NCBI GenBank assembly: GCA_036877525.1
Contig: JAZGTH010000007.1
Coordinates: forward strand, 7,129,501-7,193,500
Direction: 5' to 3'
DNA length: 64,000 nt
Source: Chromobotia macracanthus
Taxonomy: Eukaryota; Chordata; Actinopteri; Cypriniformes; Botiidae
Shown here: positions 62,852-64,000 of the stretch, piece by piece
Layout: each line of letters opens with the position of its first letter
Position numbering within the stretch: position 1 is the first letter of the stretch
Program-made: the position numbers and the translations under genes
Notes under the pieces: generated by a model
The model's database searches: none
The model's input: only the letters and a program-made list of their open reading frames with translations
What the model was told of the DNA's origin: nothing

Positions 62852-64000
62852 ATCATCCAAGAGCACCACACACATTTTCAAGAGGCATCTGAAGAAGCTG
62901 TGACACAATTCAGTTAATTACTCTTTCATTAGATTCAGAAATAGAAAAAAATATCCAAAAACAGTACCATTTTTTGTTTATTTCATCCACAAAATGTTTA
63001 TTTTGTTTTGAAATAAACATTTTGTTTTTCATCCACATGTGACATTGACATTTGTCTGTCAGACAAAATTAAACCGTGTTGATCATCATCAACTGTTTGA
63101 CATGTAAAATATGATAAACATTACATGGATAATTTAGCACTATAGAATAAAATATAGAATAATACTGGATGGTTGAAGCATTATAAAGGCTTTTATTTAT
63201 TTTAAGGTTTGGTTTCCACACACGCAGACATCTTTATCTTATCTTTAGCTTTAGTTACTTGAGATACTGTATTGAACATTCCTTTAATCTAGGAAAAGGT
63301 TTCATCTGTGGTTCCGTCTATATTTTGGAAATGGCTCTTGATCACGTCTGTTTGTAATGAAAGATAACGCTCTAATATAAATTGTACACCTGATTATTCA
63401 TGCACTATACGGTCATGCAGGCTTTTTCATAAGTTGTTTTTGTCTTTTTTGTGTTGGATAAGAATACTCAGGATTACAGCTGCACTTTTCGATCCCTGTA
63501 AATGAAACTTGTAAGACGCAAGGTGAAGTAGCTGTGAAGAATCAATCATGCACTGTGTTGAATGGATGCTCTTTCTCTTCACACCAGGTGCATGTTGAGG
63601 TGTATTCATGTGAATGCTCATGTGAGTGCAGAGGCACAGACTTAATTAAAACTAATTTTATCCAACGGGTTCTGTGTGTGTGCGCGCATTCGATTAGCAT
63701 GAAAGACATTTTGTACTTGTGGTTTTGTATGGTAAAGCAAACTGTGATATTTCAGCTTATTATCAGAAAAGCAGAATTTTTAGAAATTTCCTTTAGCTTA
63801 AAATGATCTGTATCACCAACACATTTATAGTATGCCCTGATATTCCCCTCCAGATATGTACAGTATCTCATAACACAATATCTCACAATGTTTCTGCTGT
63901 AGGCACAAAGCCTTTCTTTGGAAATTCAGCTTTGCTTTACTTATTGGGACTCTCCTTATGTCTTCAGTAGTTCTTGAAATGGTGAATTCAGAGATTTACT

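Noticed and set aside
63534..63806. Possible GDAP2 last exon after CACCAG near 63590
   Set aside because: The translation is cysteine-rich and shares nothing with the family tail; 61565-61600 is a better fit.

Overview
This is vertebrate nuclear DNA, and most probably a cyprinid or closely related teleost. The evidence is two intron-rich genes whose spliced translations closely match vertebrate WDR3 and GDAP2, AT-rich non-coding DNA with many CA/GT, CT and TA microsatellites, a tRNA-derived SINE with a fish-type tail, and pieces of a short repeat beginning GGGATAGTTCACC that I know as very abundant in carp-like fishes. Species cannot be named from this.

Layout. (1) 1 to about 40.5 kb: a long stretch with no recognisable gene. 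No open frame exceeds 150 codons and none resembles a known protein. It holds microsatellites, three copies of a CCCAGCTAA-ended MITE-like repeat, SINE tails, a decayed 41-bp tandem array, and several GC-richer non-repetitive patches that look like candidate regulatory DNA (perfect CRE palindromes, a perfect DR1 nuclear-receptor site, paired forkhead sites). (2) 40,992-48,598, minus strand: WDR3, fully reconstructed as 26 coding exons that keep frame throughout (2,811 nt, 936 aa). (3) 48.6-49.8 kb: the shared upstream region of two divergent genes, with a CCGGAAGT ETS site, a CCAAT box, a CACGTG E-box and a perfect 13-bp inverted repeat. (4) 50,571 to about 61,600, plus strand: GDAP2, 12 secure coding exons (486 codons) and a probable short 13th coding exon giving 497 aa. 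(5) 61.6-64 kb: 3' flank with a 50-bp direct duplication.

Function. WDR3 (yeast Utp12/Dip2) is a nucleolar UTP-B subunit of the small-subunit processome needed for 18S rRNA maturation. GDAP2 couples an N-terminal macro domain to a C-terminal CRAL-TRIO domain and its biochemical role is poorly defined. The two genes are neighbours in human (1p12) too, so this is conserved synteny. They are not known to act in one pathway; the likely link is shared promoter architecture.

I found no CRISPR array, operon, viral gene or clear novel multi-gene system. The most interesting items are splice-site oddities in GDAP2 (a GT microsatellite in place of a pyrimidine tract, a non-consensus donor, a divergent C-terminal exon), the promoter palindrome, and several small repeat families.
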